Origin: an uncultured Collinsella sp. | Lineage (GTDB): Bacteria > Actinomycetota > Coriobacteriia > Coriobacteriales > Coriobacteriaceae | Reading direction: 5' to 3' | Assembly: GCA_900541795.1 (NCBI GenBank) | Contig: UQLC01000009.1 | Location: 1 to 64,000, forward strand | DNA: 64,000 bases | Shown: in pieces, positions 8,078 to 16,248 of the stretch | Layout: every line of letters starts with the position of its first letter | How positions within the stretch are numbered: the stretch's first letter is position 1 | Position numbers and translations under genes: made by a program | The notes under the pieces: generated by a model | What the model saw: only the letters and a program-made list of their open reading frames with translations | What the model was told of the DNA's origin: nothing | Databases searched by the model: none

Positions 8078-8656
8078 ATGCCCGAGCGCTTGGTTTCGAC
8101 GACATGCTTGGGAAATCTCAACGATCCGTCCTATGAACTCCTGCTCCGCCGGAATTTGGGCGGCGTCTTTGAAGTTGACGAGCTACTGCTCGATTGGGAC
8201 CAGGCTGATGTATGCGCGTTTGCGGGCGTGACGGAGCTGGGGCGCACGATCGATGTTCGGCCGGATGCTACCGACGGTGGTCGTCTTGCCGACGGCGACG
8301 TGCTCGCCATTGACCGTTCGGGCGTGGTGCCCGTGGCGGTTGTCGTGCGCCTGCGCAGCGCCGAGGTTTATTTGGTCGAAGTCGACCGCATGGATCCGAT
8401 TGCGCTCGCGCATGCGTGCTGGGAGATCGGCAATATGCATGCGCCGCTTTTCCGAGGCGATTCGGACGAGTATACCGTGCGCATGTATACGCCGGTGCAG
8501 CCTGTTTTGGGCCGCATGCTCCGGGGCGTCGAGGGCGTTTGGCTCTCGGTGGTTACCCGTGAACTCGATGCGGACCGGCGCTTTGCGTCGAGTGCGGCGG
8601 ATGCCGTTGTGAGTATGGCTCCCGACTTTACGATCGTAAAAAAGGCGCGCGGTTAA
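8078..8656 (+). CDS. UreE-like metallochaperone, no urease nearby
   Basis: This 192-residue protein resembles the urease accessory protein UreE in its central and C-terminal halves: LADGDVLAIDRSG, a strand-rich stretch, then DPIALAHACWEIGNMHAPL and a block like the UreE metal-binding domain. In UreE the His of GNRH binds nickel; here GNMH at 118-121 keeps it. There is no His-rich tail and no urease gene in the window. It overlaps the FKBP operon closely, three bases after its stop. Assignment rests on motif likeness only; a nickel-delivery role for another enzyme is inference. Confidence 0.6.
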   Translation: MPERLVSTTCLGNLNDPSYELLLRRNLGGVFEVDELLLDWDQADVCAFAGVTELGRTIDVRPDATDGGRLADGDVLAIDRSGVVPVAVVVRLRSAEVYLVEVDRMDPIALAHACWEIGNMHAPLFRGDSDEYTVRMYTPVQPVLGRMLRGVEGVWLSVVTRELDADRRFASSAADAVVSMAPDFTIVKKARG

Positions 8657-8666
8657 CGTGCGTATG

Positions 8667-8711
8667 AGTAAGACGGACTTTGAGAGGCAGCTATTCAAAG
8701 TCCGTCTTACT
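8667..8711 (+). repeat. Perfect 17-bp hairpin before HAD gene
   Basis: AGTAAGACGGACTTTGA (8667-8683) pairs perfectly with 8695-8711 around an 11-base loop. No T tract follows; instead GTTGATGAGG comes next. It may terminate the FKBP/UreE-like transcript weakly or structure the leader of the HAD gene. Confidence 0.8.
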
Positions 8712-8740
8712 GTTGATGAGGTGCTTTGGGGGGAAAGCAT

Positions 8741-9538
8741 ATGGGTCTTGAGGGAATCAAGCTGATTGCATGCGATTTGGACGGCACGTTGCTGCATCGG
8801 GGGGAGCGCGAGCCGCGTTCCGAGGCCTTTGAGCTCATCGATGAACTGCATCGTCGCGGTATCGTGTTTATGCCGGCGAGCGGTCGTCAATATGCGAGCT
8901 TGCGCTATCTGTTTACCCCGGTGGCCGATGAGCTCGCCTATGTATGCGAGAACGGAGCCCTGGTGATGAGCGAGGGGCGTGCCGTTGTCAAGCGCTCCAT
9001 GGAGCGTAGTCTTGCTACGGATATCGCGAATGCCGTGGTTGCGTATCCCCATGCCGACGTGACCCTTTCGTGTGAGGGACACCTCTACACCATGAGCGGC
9101 AACGATGCGTTCGTCGACCATTTGCGCTATGAGGTCCACTGCGATGTGGCGGTGGTCGACCGCCCCGAGGACATCGACGAGGACGTCATTAAGATCGCCT
9201 TCCAGACGCCCGAGGTGGATCAGCCGGCGGCCCTGGAGTATTTCGAGCGCCTCTTTAGCGACCGTGTTGACGTGATGACGTCGGGAACCGAATGGACGGA
9301 CTTTATCGGTTTCGGTTCGGGCAAGGGCTCCGCGCTTGCCGACTACGGTCGTGCCCTGGGTATTTCGCCCGATGAGATGATGGCGTTTGGCGATAACGAA
9401 AACGACCGCGACATGCTCAACGTCGTGGGCCATCCCTATCTGATGGAGAGCTGCAACCCCTCTATGCGTGGCATCAACGACCGCGTCCGCTACGTGCGCA
9501 CGGTCGAAGAAGAACTGCGTCGTCTACTTGCCGAGTAG
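8741..9538 (+). CDS. Cof-type HAD phosphatase
   Basis: This 265-residue haloacid-dehalogenase phosphatase of the Cof subfamily contains motif I CDLDGTLLH, motif II PASGRQY, the conserved Lys of motif III within GSGKGSAL, and motif IV FGDNENDRDML. Such enzymes dephosphorylate sugar phosphates and flavin precursors. The substrate cannot be told from sequence. Start ATG at 8741 follows a GGGGGGA run; a TTG at 8726 is less likely. A hairpin at 8667-8711 lies in the leader. Confidence 0.92.
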   Translation: MGLEGIKLIACDLDGTLLHRGEREPRSEAFELIDELHRRGIVFMPASGRQYASLRYLFTPVADELAYVCENGALVMSEGRAVVKRSMERSLATDIANAVVAYPHADVTLSCEGHLYTMSGNDAFVDHLRYEVHCDVAVVDRPEDIDEDVIKIAFQTPEVDQPAALEYFERLFSDRVDVMTSGTEWTDFIGFGSGKGSALADYGRALGISPDEMMAFGDNENDRDMLNVVGHPYLMESCNPSMRGINDRVRYVRTVEEELRRLLAE

Positions 9539-9553
9539 GCATGCCCCAAACAT

Positions 9554-9934
9554 CTACCGGCAGTCGGGGCAGAGACCCTCGAAGATGGTGTAGTGCGACG
9601 TGACGTGCCAACCGATTTGCTTGGACGCCTCGGCGTCGAGCTGGGCATCGAAGGGGAGCGGCACGTCGATGACGCGGCTGCACGAGGTGCAGATGATATG
9701 TGCGTGCGGCTCGATGGTGCGATCAAAGCGACTCCCGCCCGGCGTCTTGATCGAGAGGATTTCTCCGGCATCTGCCAAGAGATTGAGGTTGCGGTAGACC
9801 GTGCCGCGGCTGATCTTGTCATCCTGTTCGCGCACGGCGTTGTAGATTTCGTCGGCGGTGGGATGGTTATAACTTTGGCGCACGGCGTCAAGAACCAGCT
9901 TTCGCTGCCTGGTATTCCTTCTTTGCACCGCCAT
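9554..9934 (-). CDS. Fur/PerR-family metal-dependent repressor
   Basis: This is a 126-residue regulator. The N-terminal winged helix includes HPTADEIYNAV and RGTVYRNLNLL. A regulatory metal site includes HAH at 77-79, and a structural zinc site uses Cys82, Cys85, Cys122 and Cys125 (CTSC...CPDC). This architecture fits PerR or Fur; PerR is plausible in an anaerobe but not proven. Neighbours are a convergent HAD phosphatase and the acylphosphatase unit. The AT-rich gap upstream of it may hold its promoter, but I could not define a box. Confidence 0.9.
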   Translation of the reverse strand: MAVQRRNTRQRKLVLDAVRQSYNHPTADEIYNAVREQDDKISRGTVYRNLNLLADAGEILSIKTPGGSRFDRTIEPHAHIICTSCSRVIDVPLPFDAQLDAEASKQIGWHVTSHYTIFEGLCPDCR

Positions 9935-9995
9935 GCGCCTCGCCTCTTTTCTATTAACGGTCGTAGGTAAATGATACCGTATTTAGCACACAATA

Positions 9996-10406
9996 CTAAT
10001 AATGAGGACTGAAACCGTCTTCATTGGCAAGTGGGGCTCGGGCCTGGGCGTCTACGAGGCGAAAACGCGTTCCCATGCACTCGTAGGAGGCATGAAGCGC
10101 CTCGAGATGAGATAGGATGTTTGCCGGAGCTCCCTGTATCTCCATCTCGACTGAGCCGTCTTCCATGTTACGCACCCAGCCGGTGAGGGAGCGTGCCTGC
10201 GCGAGGTTGGTGTTGGTAAAGCGAAAACCAACGCCTTGGACTTGCCCCGTCCAGTGCAGGAAATAGCGCAGGGGAGTGTCTTGAGTGGCCTCGTCGCTTG
10301 CGAGTACGGTAAGCCTGCGGCGCAGCTCGAGCTCGACGTTTGATGGTTTTTGAGGCTCTCGACTGCCGCCGGTGACGCTGGAGAAGAACGTATCGAAGAG
10401 GCCCAT
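9996..10406 (-). CDS. acyP: Acylphosphatase with N-terminal extension
   Basis: This 136-residue protein has the acylphosphatase fold in its C-terminal 90 residues: GQVQGVGFRF with catalytic Arg62, and GWVRN with catalytic Asn80. It hydrolyses acyl phosphates. The first 45 residues (MGLFDTFFSS...) are an extension beyond the usual 90-residue enzyme. The ATG at 10406 lies two bases after the stop of the upstream oxidoreductase gene, so they share a transcript. Confidence 0.88.
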   Translation of the reverse strand: MGLFDTFFSSVTGGSREPQKPSNVELELRRRLTVLASDEATQDTPLRYFLHWTGQVQGVGFRFTNTNLAQARSLTGWVRNMEDGSVEMEIQGAPANILSHLEALHASYECMGTRFRLVDAQARAPLANEDGFSPHY

Positions 10407-10408
10407 CG

Positions 10409-11515
10409 CTATGCCTGCTTGCCTGCGTCGGCCGGGAAAGTAATGCCGGCCTGCTGGCGCACGGCATCCATGATGCGCAGTGAGACGAGCGTGACATCGC
10501 GGTAGTGGCCAAGCTCGTGGCGTCCCGCTGGGGTCTCCCAAATCTCTTCCTTAACGTTATCGATGCCGCCGATGGCGGTGATAAAGTCTGTGAGTTCGTA
10601 TTCCATAGTGTTGCTCGATTTGGGCAGGTCGAGCACGCGGCCGTTGTCGCCCTGTTCGCGCGGTGCCTCGGTCGCCGAGCCGCGTACGACATCGCCGCGA
10701 TAGTCGATGCGGACGTTGCGGGGCGTGGACAGATGGTCGATCTGGATAGTGCCACGCTCGCCTTCGATCTGCGAGGGCAGCAGGTCATTCGTAATTTTGG
10801 AGTGCGCGAGCTCGACGGAGATGCGGCCTCCGCCATAGCTGGCGAGGATGGAACCGCAGCCGTCGATGGGGCCGTGCGTGAGCTGTCGCGTGGTGGGATC
10901 GAGCAGGGTAGTCATGCTCGTAAGGCCGGAGGGCATGCCGAAAATCTCGACCATGGGCTCGACGGCGTAGACGCCAATGTCCATGAGGGAACCCGATGCC
11001 ATATTGCAGTCGAAGATATTGGTGGCGCGTCCCGCGAGAATCTCGTTGTAGCGCGAGGAATACTTGCCAAAGCGCAATGAGGCGCGGCGGATGGGGGCGA
11101 TCTCGCCCAGGGCGTCCTCGATGGCGTGGAAGGCGGGATCGTGGAGGGGACGCATGGCCTCGAGGGCCACGACACCTGCTGCCTCGGCAGCGCGGAAGAC
11201 TTCCAGCGCCTGCGCTTCGGTGGCGCAGAAGGGTTTCTCGACGATGACGTGCTTGCCGCCGGCGATGCAGGCAAGGGCCTGCTCGTAGTGAAGTGCGTTA
11301 GGGCTGCCGATATAGACGGCGTCGACGTCGACGGCTGCCGCAAGCTCGTCGAGTGATGTAAAGTTTCGCTCGCCACCGCGCTCGGCGGTAAAGGCAGTAC
11401 CGCGATTGGCGTCGCGTGAAAGCGTGCCCACAAACGCGGCTTGGTCGTTGGCGTTGACGACTTGGATAAAGTCGTCGGTGATCATGGATGTGCCGATGGT
11501 CGCGATGCGCAGCAT
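10409..11515 (-). CDS. Gfo/Idh/MocA-family oxidoreductase
   Basis: This 368-residue NAD(P)-dependent oxidoreductase has an N-terminal Rossmann fold (LRIATIGTSMI), the VIVEKPF motif typical of MocA-type dehydrogenases, and the C-terminal substrate domain with MDIGVYAVEP. Members act on sugars and inositols. The substrate is not predictable here. Start ATG at 11515 follows GGGGGA. Its stop is two bases from the acylphosphatase start. A second family member lies at 18920-19939. Confidence 0.9.
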   Translation of the reverse strand: MLRIATIGTSMITDDFIQVVNANDQAAFVGTLSRDANRGTAFTAERGGERNFTSLDELAAAVDVDAVYIGSPNALHYEQALACIAGGKHVIVEKPFCATEAQALEVFRAAEAAGVVALEAMRPLHDPAFHAIEDALGEIAPIRRASLRFGKYSSRYNEILAGRATNIFDCNMASGSLMDIGVYAVEPMVEIFGMPSGLTSMTTLLDPTTRQLTHGPIDGCGSILASYGGGRISVELAHSKITNDLLPSQIEGERGTIQIDHLSTPRNVRIDYRGDVVRGSATEAPREQGDNGRVLDLPKSSNTMEYELTDFITAIGGIDNVKEEIWETPAGRHELGHYRDVTLVSLRIMDAVRQQAGITFPADAGKQA

Positions 11516-11588
11516 ACGTCCCCCTTGCGTTGTTTGGTCTACAGGATGAGTGTAGCGCGTGGGGATATAAAGCTGCGCGAAAACGCTA

Positions 11589-12074
11589 TTACAGGTCGCT
11601 CTCGTTAAAGCCGGTGTCGATATCGAGGTTGCTGCCGTCGGCCGCCGTGGTTGCGAGCTCATCGCAGCGCTCGTTGAGCTCGTGGCCGGCGTGACCCTTA
11701 ACCCAGATGAACTCAACCTTGTGCTTACTTTTGGCGGTGAGTAGGCGCTCCCACAGGTCGCGGTTCTTGACGGGCTGCTTGTTGGCGGTTTTCCATCCGC
11801 GCTTTTTCCAGCCGTCGATCCAGTGCTTGTTGAAGGCGTTGACGACGTACTGCGAATCGGAATGGACTTCGACCTCGCAGGGGCGGTTGAGCGCCTCGAG
11901 CGCCACGATGACCGCCATGAGTTCCATACGGTTGTTGGTGGTCTTGGCGTAGCCGCGTGAAAGCTCGGAGGTGAAGGTCTTGCCGGCGGGGTTGGTGTAT
12001 TTGAGTACGGCGCCGTAGCCGCCGCGTCCCGGATTTGATCGGGCCGAGCCGTCGGTGTAGATGATGACCTTCAC
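11589..12074 (-). CDS. rnhA: Ribonuclease HI
   Basis: This 161-residue enzyme degrades the RNA strand of RNA-DNA hybrids. All four carboxylates are seen: Asp8 (YTDGS), Glu51 (NRMELMAV), Asp73 (HSDSQYV) and Asp138 (ERCDELA), with KGHAGHELN before the last. Length fits the bacterial enzyme plus a short acidic tail. It starts with ATG at 12074 after GAAAGGA. Confidence 0.95.
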   Translation of the reverse strand: MKVIIYTDGSARSNPGRGGYGAVLKYTNPAGKTFTSELSRGYAKTTNNRMELMAVIVALEALNRPCEVEVHSDSQYVVNAFNKHWIDGWKKRGWKTANKQPVKNRDLWERLLTAKSKHKVEFIWVKGHAGHELNERCDELATTAADGSNLDIDTGFNESDL

Positions 12075-12137
12075 ATGGTTCCTTTCGTTGGGTACGTTTC
12101 GTGTGAGTGACCATTGTAGCGCCGCGTTCGCCGAGGG

Positions 12138-13076
12138 CTAGCAATCTACCATATCTACCCTGTCCTCAGATGGCTGGTTTTCTTGGATGATGCGGTCGAG
12201 CTCGTCGAGGTATTGCTGCAACAGGGGAGAGGGCTTGCGTTCATCGTGCATGATATAGCCTACGTGCATCGTCGGGGCATCTGCCAGTGGAATCGATGCC
12301 ATGCCCCATTGCATTTCGTTTGAGAGCACGCCGGTGGAGAGCGTGTAGCCGTTCGAGGTGATCAGCAGGTTGGTAAGTGTTCCGCGGTCCGAGATTCGTA
12401 TGTTGCGGTCGCAAGGGATATAGCTAAAAGGTTCCTCGGCGTAATAGAAGGAGTTCGAGGTACCTTGCTCAAAGCTGTAGCGCGTATATGGTGTGAGGTC
12501 GGTAAGGGACAGCTGCGGGCGGCGGGCAAGCGGGTGGCGCTCGCTAACGAAGACGTGGACCGTCGCGTCGAAGAGGGGATGGAAGCTCGCGCGCGCATCG
12601 GCAAAAGCCTTCTGCAGAACGCGGACGTTAAAGTCGTCCAGATAGAGGATGCCGATGTCGCTGCGAAACGCGCGGACGTCATCGATGATCTGCGATGTGG
12701 TGGTCTCGCGCATGATGAACTCGAACTTGCTGTCGCGGCAGCGCTCGACTACGTTGACAAAGGCCTCGACCGAAAAGGCGTAGTGCTGGGCGGAAATGGC
12801 GAGGCGGGCTTGCGGGGTACCGCCGTCCTCGTAGCGCGCCTCGAGCATGTCGGCCTGCTCTACGACCTGGCGCGCATAGCCCAAAAGCTCGGTGCCGTCG
12901 TTGGTGAGCGTGACGCCGCGGCTGGAGCGCGTAAAGATCTCCAGGTGGAGCTCCTGTTCCAGGCTTTTGACGGCGTTTGAGATGTTGGACTGAGCGGTAT
13001 AGAGGCGCTGAGCTGCGGCATTGATTGAGCCGGACTCTGCTACGGCGATCAGGAAACGAAGCTGCTGGAGGGTCAT
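12138..13076 (-). CDS. LysR-family regulator divergent from metY
   Basis: This 312-residue LysR-type regulator has a helix-turn-helix at about residues 15-45 (GSINAAAQRLYTAQSNISNAVKSLE) and a C-terminal ligand-binding domain. I chose the ATG at 13076 (MTLQQLRF) because AAAGGA is well spaced for it and overlaps the alternative ATG at 13085. It is transcribed away from metY, with an LTTR box (ATC-N9-GAT) between them. This arrangement suggests it controls metY and itself, perhaps with a sulfur metabolite such as O-acetylserine or homocysteine as signal, like CysB and MetR. The ligand is inference. Confidence 0.9.
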   Translation of the reverse strand: MTLQQLRFLIAVAESGSINAAAQRLYTAQSNISNAVKSLEQELHLEIFTRSSRGVTLTNDGTELLGYARQVVEQADMLEARYEDGGTPQARLAISAQHYAFSVEAFVNVVERCRDSKFEFIMRETTTSQIIDDVRAFRSDIGILYLDDFNVRVLQKAFADARASFHPLFDATVHVFVSERHPLARRPQLSLTDLTPYTRYSFEQGTSNSFYYAEEPFSYIPCDRNIRISDRGTLTNLLITSNGYTLSTGVLSNEMQWGMASIPLADAPTMHVGYIMHDERKPSPLLQQYLDELDRIIQENQPSEDRVDMVDC

Positions 13077-13095
13077 CGGCGCCATCCTTTCGAGT

Positions 13096-13165
13096 GTTAT
13101 CTATAAAACCGATAACAGGTTAGCGCTTTTAAGTGATTGACCGAGGGAAACAATGCTCGTACTAT
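13096..13165 (+). promoter_or_regulatory. LTTR box and metY promoter
   Basis: GTTATC (13096-13101) and GATAAC (13111-13116) form an inverted repeat with the ATC-N9-GAT core of LysR-type regulator boxes. The promoter follows: -35 TTGACC (13137-13142), 17 bases, -10 TACTAT (13160-13165), with the start expected near 13172. The box centre is about 65 bases before that start, the classic recognition-site position for an LTTR activator. Confidence 0.8.
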
Positions 13166-13233
13166 TCAAAACACACAAAGGCGGTAGGTAATTAAGCCAA
13201 CCACGGAACCGGGATGCGAAAGGAGGCCCGCAT

Positions 13234-13287
13234 ATGAATTGCTTACTAAGACGAATGCCGGGCTCCTGTTTGCGCCCGTCGGCGTGA
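13234..13287 (+). CDS. 17-residue leader peptide of metY
   Basis: This short frame encodes MNCLLRRMPGSCLRPSA. It has a perfect AAAGGAGG seven bases before its ATG, stronger than most genes here. It sits inside the roughly 178-base leader between the metY promoter and metY. It carries cysteine at codons 3 and 12, fitting a cysteine- or methionine-sensing leader peptide. Its ribosome site (13221-13233) can pair with 13254-13266 in 11 of 13 positions, while CTCCTG at 13263-13268 can instead pair with CAGGAG at 13289-13294. These alternatives suggest attenuation or translational coupling. No homologue is claimed. Confidence 0.6.
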   Translation: MNCLLRRMPGSCLRPSA

Positions 13288-13349
13288 TCAGGAGACAGCG
13301 ACTTACTTCTCTCTAATTAATTAACTTTTGTTCGATCAAGGAGATCATC

Positions 13350-14660
13350 ATGAGCCAGTTCATCAACAACCCCGAGCACACCTTTGGTTTCGATACCCTG
13401 CAGCTTCACGTTGGCCAGGAGAGCGCCGATCCCGCATCCGACTCCCGCGCCGTGCCTATCTACCAGACCACGAGCTATGTGTTCCGCAACTCCCAGCACG
13501 CCGCCGACCGCTTTGGTCTTGCCGACGCCGGTAACATCTACGGCCGTCTGACCAACTCCACCCAGGGCGTCTTCGAGGACCGTATCGCCGCACTCGAGGG
13601 TGGCGTTGCTGGCCTCGCCGTCGCCTCTGGTGCCGCCGCCATCACCTATACCCTGCAGGCGCTCGCTCAGGCCGGCGACCATGTGGTGGCCCAGAAGACC
13701 ATCTACGGCGGTTCCTACAACCTGCTGGAGCACACGCTCTCCCAGTTTGGCGTCGAGACCACCTTCGTCGATGCCCACAACCTGGACGAGGTCGAGGGCG
13801 CCATCAAGGACAACACCACGGTCATCTACCTCGAGACGCTCGGCAACCCCAACTCCGACATCCCCAACATCGACGCCATCTCCGAGATCGCCAAGAAGCA
13901 CGGTTTACCGGTTGTCGTCGACAACACCTTCGGCACCCCGTATCTGTTCCGTCCGCTGGAGCATGGTGCCAACATCGTCGTCCACTCCGCAACCAAGTTT
14001 ATCGGCGGCCACGGCACCTCGCTGGGCGGTGTGATCGTCGACGGCGGTAACTTCGATTGGAAGGCGAGCGGCAAGTATGAGCAGATCGCTGAGCCCAACC
14101 CCTCCTACCATGGCGTCTCGTTTGCCGAGGCTGCCGGTCCCGCCGCCTTCGCAACCTATGTCCGCGCCATCCTGCTGCGTGACGAGGGCGCCTGCATCAG
14201 CCCGTTCAACGCTTGGATCCTGCTCCAGGGCACCGAGACTCTGTCGCTGCGCGTTGACCGTCATGTCGAGAACACCAAGAAGGTCGTTGAGTTCCTGGCT
14301 GGTGATAGCCATGTCGCCAAGGTGAACCACCCGAGCCTGTCTGAGCACCCCGATCACGAGCTCTATCAGAAGTACTTCCCCAACGGCGGTGCCTCGATCT
14401 TTACCTTTGAGATTAAGGGTGGCCAGGAGGCAGCTTGGAAGTTCATCGACCATCTGCAGGTCTTCTCGCTGCTCGCCAACGTGGCCGACGTCAAGTCGCT
14501 CGTCGTGCACCCGGCTACCACTACGCACTCCCAGCTCTCTGCCGAGGAGCTCGCCGAGCAGAACATCACGCCCTCCACGATCCGTCTTTCCATCGGTACC
14601 GAGAACGCCGAGGATATCATTTGGGATCTGAAGCAGGCCTTCGCCGCGCTGGACGAGTAA
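13350..14660 (+). CDS. metY: O-acetylhomoserine sulfhydrylase (MetY type)
   Basis: This 436-residue PLP enzyme of the Cys/Met metabolism family makes homocysteine (or cysteine) from O-acetylhomoserine (or O-acetylserine) and sulfide. The PLP lysine is Lys216 in SATKFIGGHG. The starting block FDTLQLHVGQ and the length near 430 are typical of O-acetylhomoserine sulfhydrylases rather than cystathionine synthases (about 380). AAGGAG precedes the ATG. It is controlled by the upstream LysR box and leader peptide, and ends in a strong terminator at 14723-14761. Confidence 0.94.
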   Translation: MSQFINNPEHTFGFDTLQLHVGQESADPASDSRAVPIYQTTSYVFRNSQHAADRFGLADAGNIYGRLTNSTQGVFEDRIAALEGGVAGLAVASGAAAITYTLQALAQAGDHVVAQKTIYGGSYNLLEHTLSQFGVETTFVDAHNLDEVEGAIKDNTTVIYLETLGNPNSDIPNIDAISEIAKKHGLPVVVDNTFGTPYLFRPLEHGANIVVHSATKFIGGHGTSLGGVIVDGGNFDWKASGKYEQIAEPNPSYHGVSFAEAAGPAAFATYVRAILLRDEGACISPFNAWILLQGTETLSLRVDRHVENTKKVVEFLAGDSHVAKVNHPSLSEHPDHELYQKYFPNGGASIFTFEIKGGQEAAWKFIDHLQVFSLLANVADVKSLVVHPATTTHSQLSAEELAEQNITPSTIRLSIGTENAEDIIWDLKQAFAALDE

Positions 14661-14972
14661 GGCGACTTGTGCAAGGACCCCTTGCGACTCGATAGGTATA
14701 ACTGCATAAAATGCCTGCTCAAGGCGCCTGTGCGAACAATGGTTGCACAGGCGCCTTTTTTGCATAGAGCTGGTGCAAAAACAGGGTTTTTGGCATGCTT
14801 TATGCAATCGAGATGTGGAAAACTCCTGTTAAGAGGATGTGAGTTTTACGCAATTGACGTGCGCCTTTTGAGTAAAACCGCAGGTCGCGATTTGCTCGGG
14901 GTACTATGCAGCGCGATCGAATCACACGCAGCTCAAACGCAGCAAAAACGCACTACGGAGGTTTCTAGCTAC
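14661..14972. other. Gene-free region after metY
   Basis: This region holds the metY terminator and then about 210 bases with no gene. AAAACTC (14819-14825) and GAGTTTT (14841-14847) form an inverted repeat that may be part of the leader of the secreted protein gene. I saw no convincing riboswitch. Confidence 0.5.
14723..14761 (+). terminator. Intrinsic terminator of metY
   Basis: GGCGCCTGTGC (14723-14733) pairs perfectly with GCACAGGCGCC (14745-14755), followed by six T. Confidence 0.93.
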
Positions 14973-15746
14973 ATGAGGATCGATTCACGAAAACCGAAAG
15001 CCGCCGCCCTTTCCGCCGCTTTGACCGTGGCACTTTTGGCGGGCGCCGGTGCAACCGATGCCCACGCGGCAACACTATCCGATACGGTTGGATCTACGCC
15101 GTCCGAGACGACGCTGGTACAGCCCGTTGACTATCGCGGCGATGGTTATGGTTCCATGCAGGAGTGGAACGCCTCGATGGAGGCCAAGCGCGATTCCCTG
15201 GAGATGCGCGCTCAGATCATCATGAATATGTATGGCGACTATGCCACCGATGACGAGCGCGCTGTGCTGCAGGGTTGCATCGACGGTGCGGGTAGCCTGT
15301 TGACGATGGGGGAGGTCGACGCCAAGTCGACCGAGCTCGATGAGCTGCGCACTGCGCTTGAGGATGCCAAGCGCGAAGCGCTCGAGGCTGCCGCCGAGGC
15401 GGAGGCTGCCGAGGTCGCCCAGGCTTCGTACTACAACGCCGGTTACACTCCGTCCTACGCGTCTGCCGCGTCCTACGCGAACGGATCGGGCCTGACGCGC
15501 TCTGCGGGTGTCAATAACTACAACGGGCGCCGCGAGACCTATTACAGCAGCAATGTGCTTTATCACTATCGCACGGGCGAATGGACTCAGGATTCTGAGG
15601 GCTTCTGGCGCGATTCCGACGGCTATTACGTTGTTGCCGCGGGCGATATGGCCCAGGGCTCGACCTTTACGGGCTCCAAGGGTGATTGCAAGGTCTATGA
15701 CTCTGGCTGCGCTGCCGGAACCACCGACTACTACACCGGTTGGTAA
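14973..15746 (+). CDS. Secreted protein with C-terminal 3D-like domain
   Basis: This 257-residue protein has a signal peptide (MRIDSRKPKAA, a hydrophobic stretch, cleavage near AHA-AT), a helical Ala/Glu-rich middle (about residues 80-155) that could be a coiled coil, and a C-terminal domain of about 80 residues from GVNNYNGRRETYY to KVYDSGCAAGTTDYYTGW. The spaced Asp residues of the last segment resemble the 3D (double-psi barrel) domain of cell-wall proteins. No catalytic NlpC or transglycosylase domain is present. It is probably a cell-wall-associated protein; the function is unknown. Start ATG at 14973 follows ACGGAGG. Confidence 0.75.
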   Translation: MRIDSRKPKAAALSAALTVALLAGAGATDAHAATLSDTVGSTPSETTLVQPVDYRGDGYGSMQEWNASMEAKRDSLEMRAQIIMNMYGDYATDDERAVLQGCIDGAGSLLTMGEVDAKSTELDELRTALEDAKREALEAAAEAEAAEVAQASYYNAGYTPSYASAASYANGSGLTRSAGVNNYNGRRETYYSSNVLYHYRTGEWTQDSEGFWRDSDGYYVVAAGDMAQGSTFTGSKGDCKVYDSGCAAGTTDYYTGW

Positions 15747-15932
15747 TTTTTCTGCATCACGGATATTTGGCGGACGGGCGTCTTTACCGAGCTTTAGGGC
15801 AACGTAAGGACGTCCGTTCTATGTATGCGTTTGAGTTAACAGAGCCCTTACCGTGGCGGTACGCTGGGCGTATGGATGCGGGGCACACTGGTTCTTGAGA
15901 AATAAGGTCTTTCTCTTGGAGGAAGTGGTCTT

Positions 15933-16139
15933 GTGAATGCTCGAGATATTGCCGTTGCCGCCGTCGCGTTGATGCTTGGCTGCCTTGGTCCCACGGCCGC
16001 GCTCGTCGCGGGCATGCTGGGGATATGCGGGGCTGCTCCTATCGTGGCCGGCGCGCTGATCGCGGCCACGCTGCTGGGAAGCACCGGTGTTGTCCTTTGT
16101 CGCGACGATGAGGACGAGGTGTCGGGGTCGCAACGCTAA
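15933..16139 (+). CDS. Small two-helix membrane protein
   Basis: This 68-residue hydrophobic protein begins at a GTG preceded by TTGGAGG. It has two likely membrane helices (about residues 5-28 and 31-55) and a charged tail CRDDEDEVSGSQR. No family is recognised; it could be a holin-like or stress membrane peptide. The strong ribosome site and the terminator 40 bases after its stop support it as real. Confidence 0.6.
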   Translation: MNARDIAVAAVALMLGCLGPTAALVAGMLGICGAAPIVAGALIAATLLGSTGVVLCRDDEDEVSGSQR

Positions 16140-16180
16140 CTGTTGTGAGATCGGCCGCCGGTCATAGACGAAGATGAAGG

Positions 16181-16215
16181 CCGCCGCAGGGGGGGGGTTC
16201 CCTTGCGGCGGTTTT
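16181..16215 (+). terminator. Terminator with a nine-G loop
   Basis: CCGCCGCA (16181-16188) pairs with TGCGGCGG (16204-16211), followed by TTTT. The loop contains a run of nine G (16189-16197). It terminates the small membrane protein gene. Confidence 0.8.
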
Positions 16216-16248
16216 GCTGTTAAGGCTGTTGAATGCGGCGCGTCGGCG

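Noticed and set aside
8078..8656. Part of a urease operon
   Set aside because: Neighbours are FKBP and HAD genes; no ureABC, ureF, ureG or ureD is present.
13172..13349. SAM riboswitch or T-box in the metY leader
   Set aside because: No S-box, SAM-IV or T-box (GGUGG bulge/AGGGUGGNACCGCG) core was found; the leader-peptide model explains the region better.
15819..16133. Minus-strand 104-residue frame opposite the small membrane protein
   Set aside because: Low hydrophobic order and no ribosome site; the plus-strand GTG frame has TTGGAGG and a terminator.
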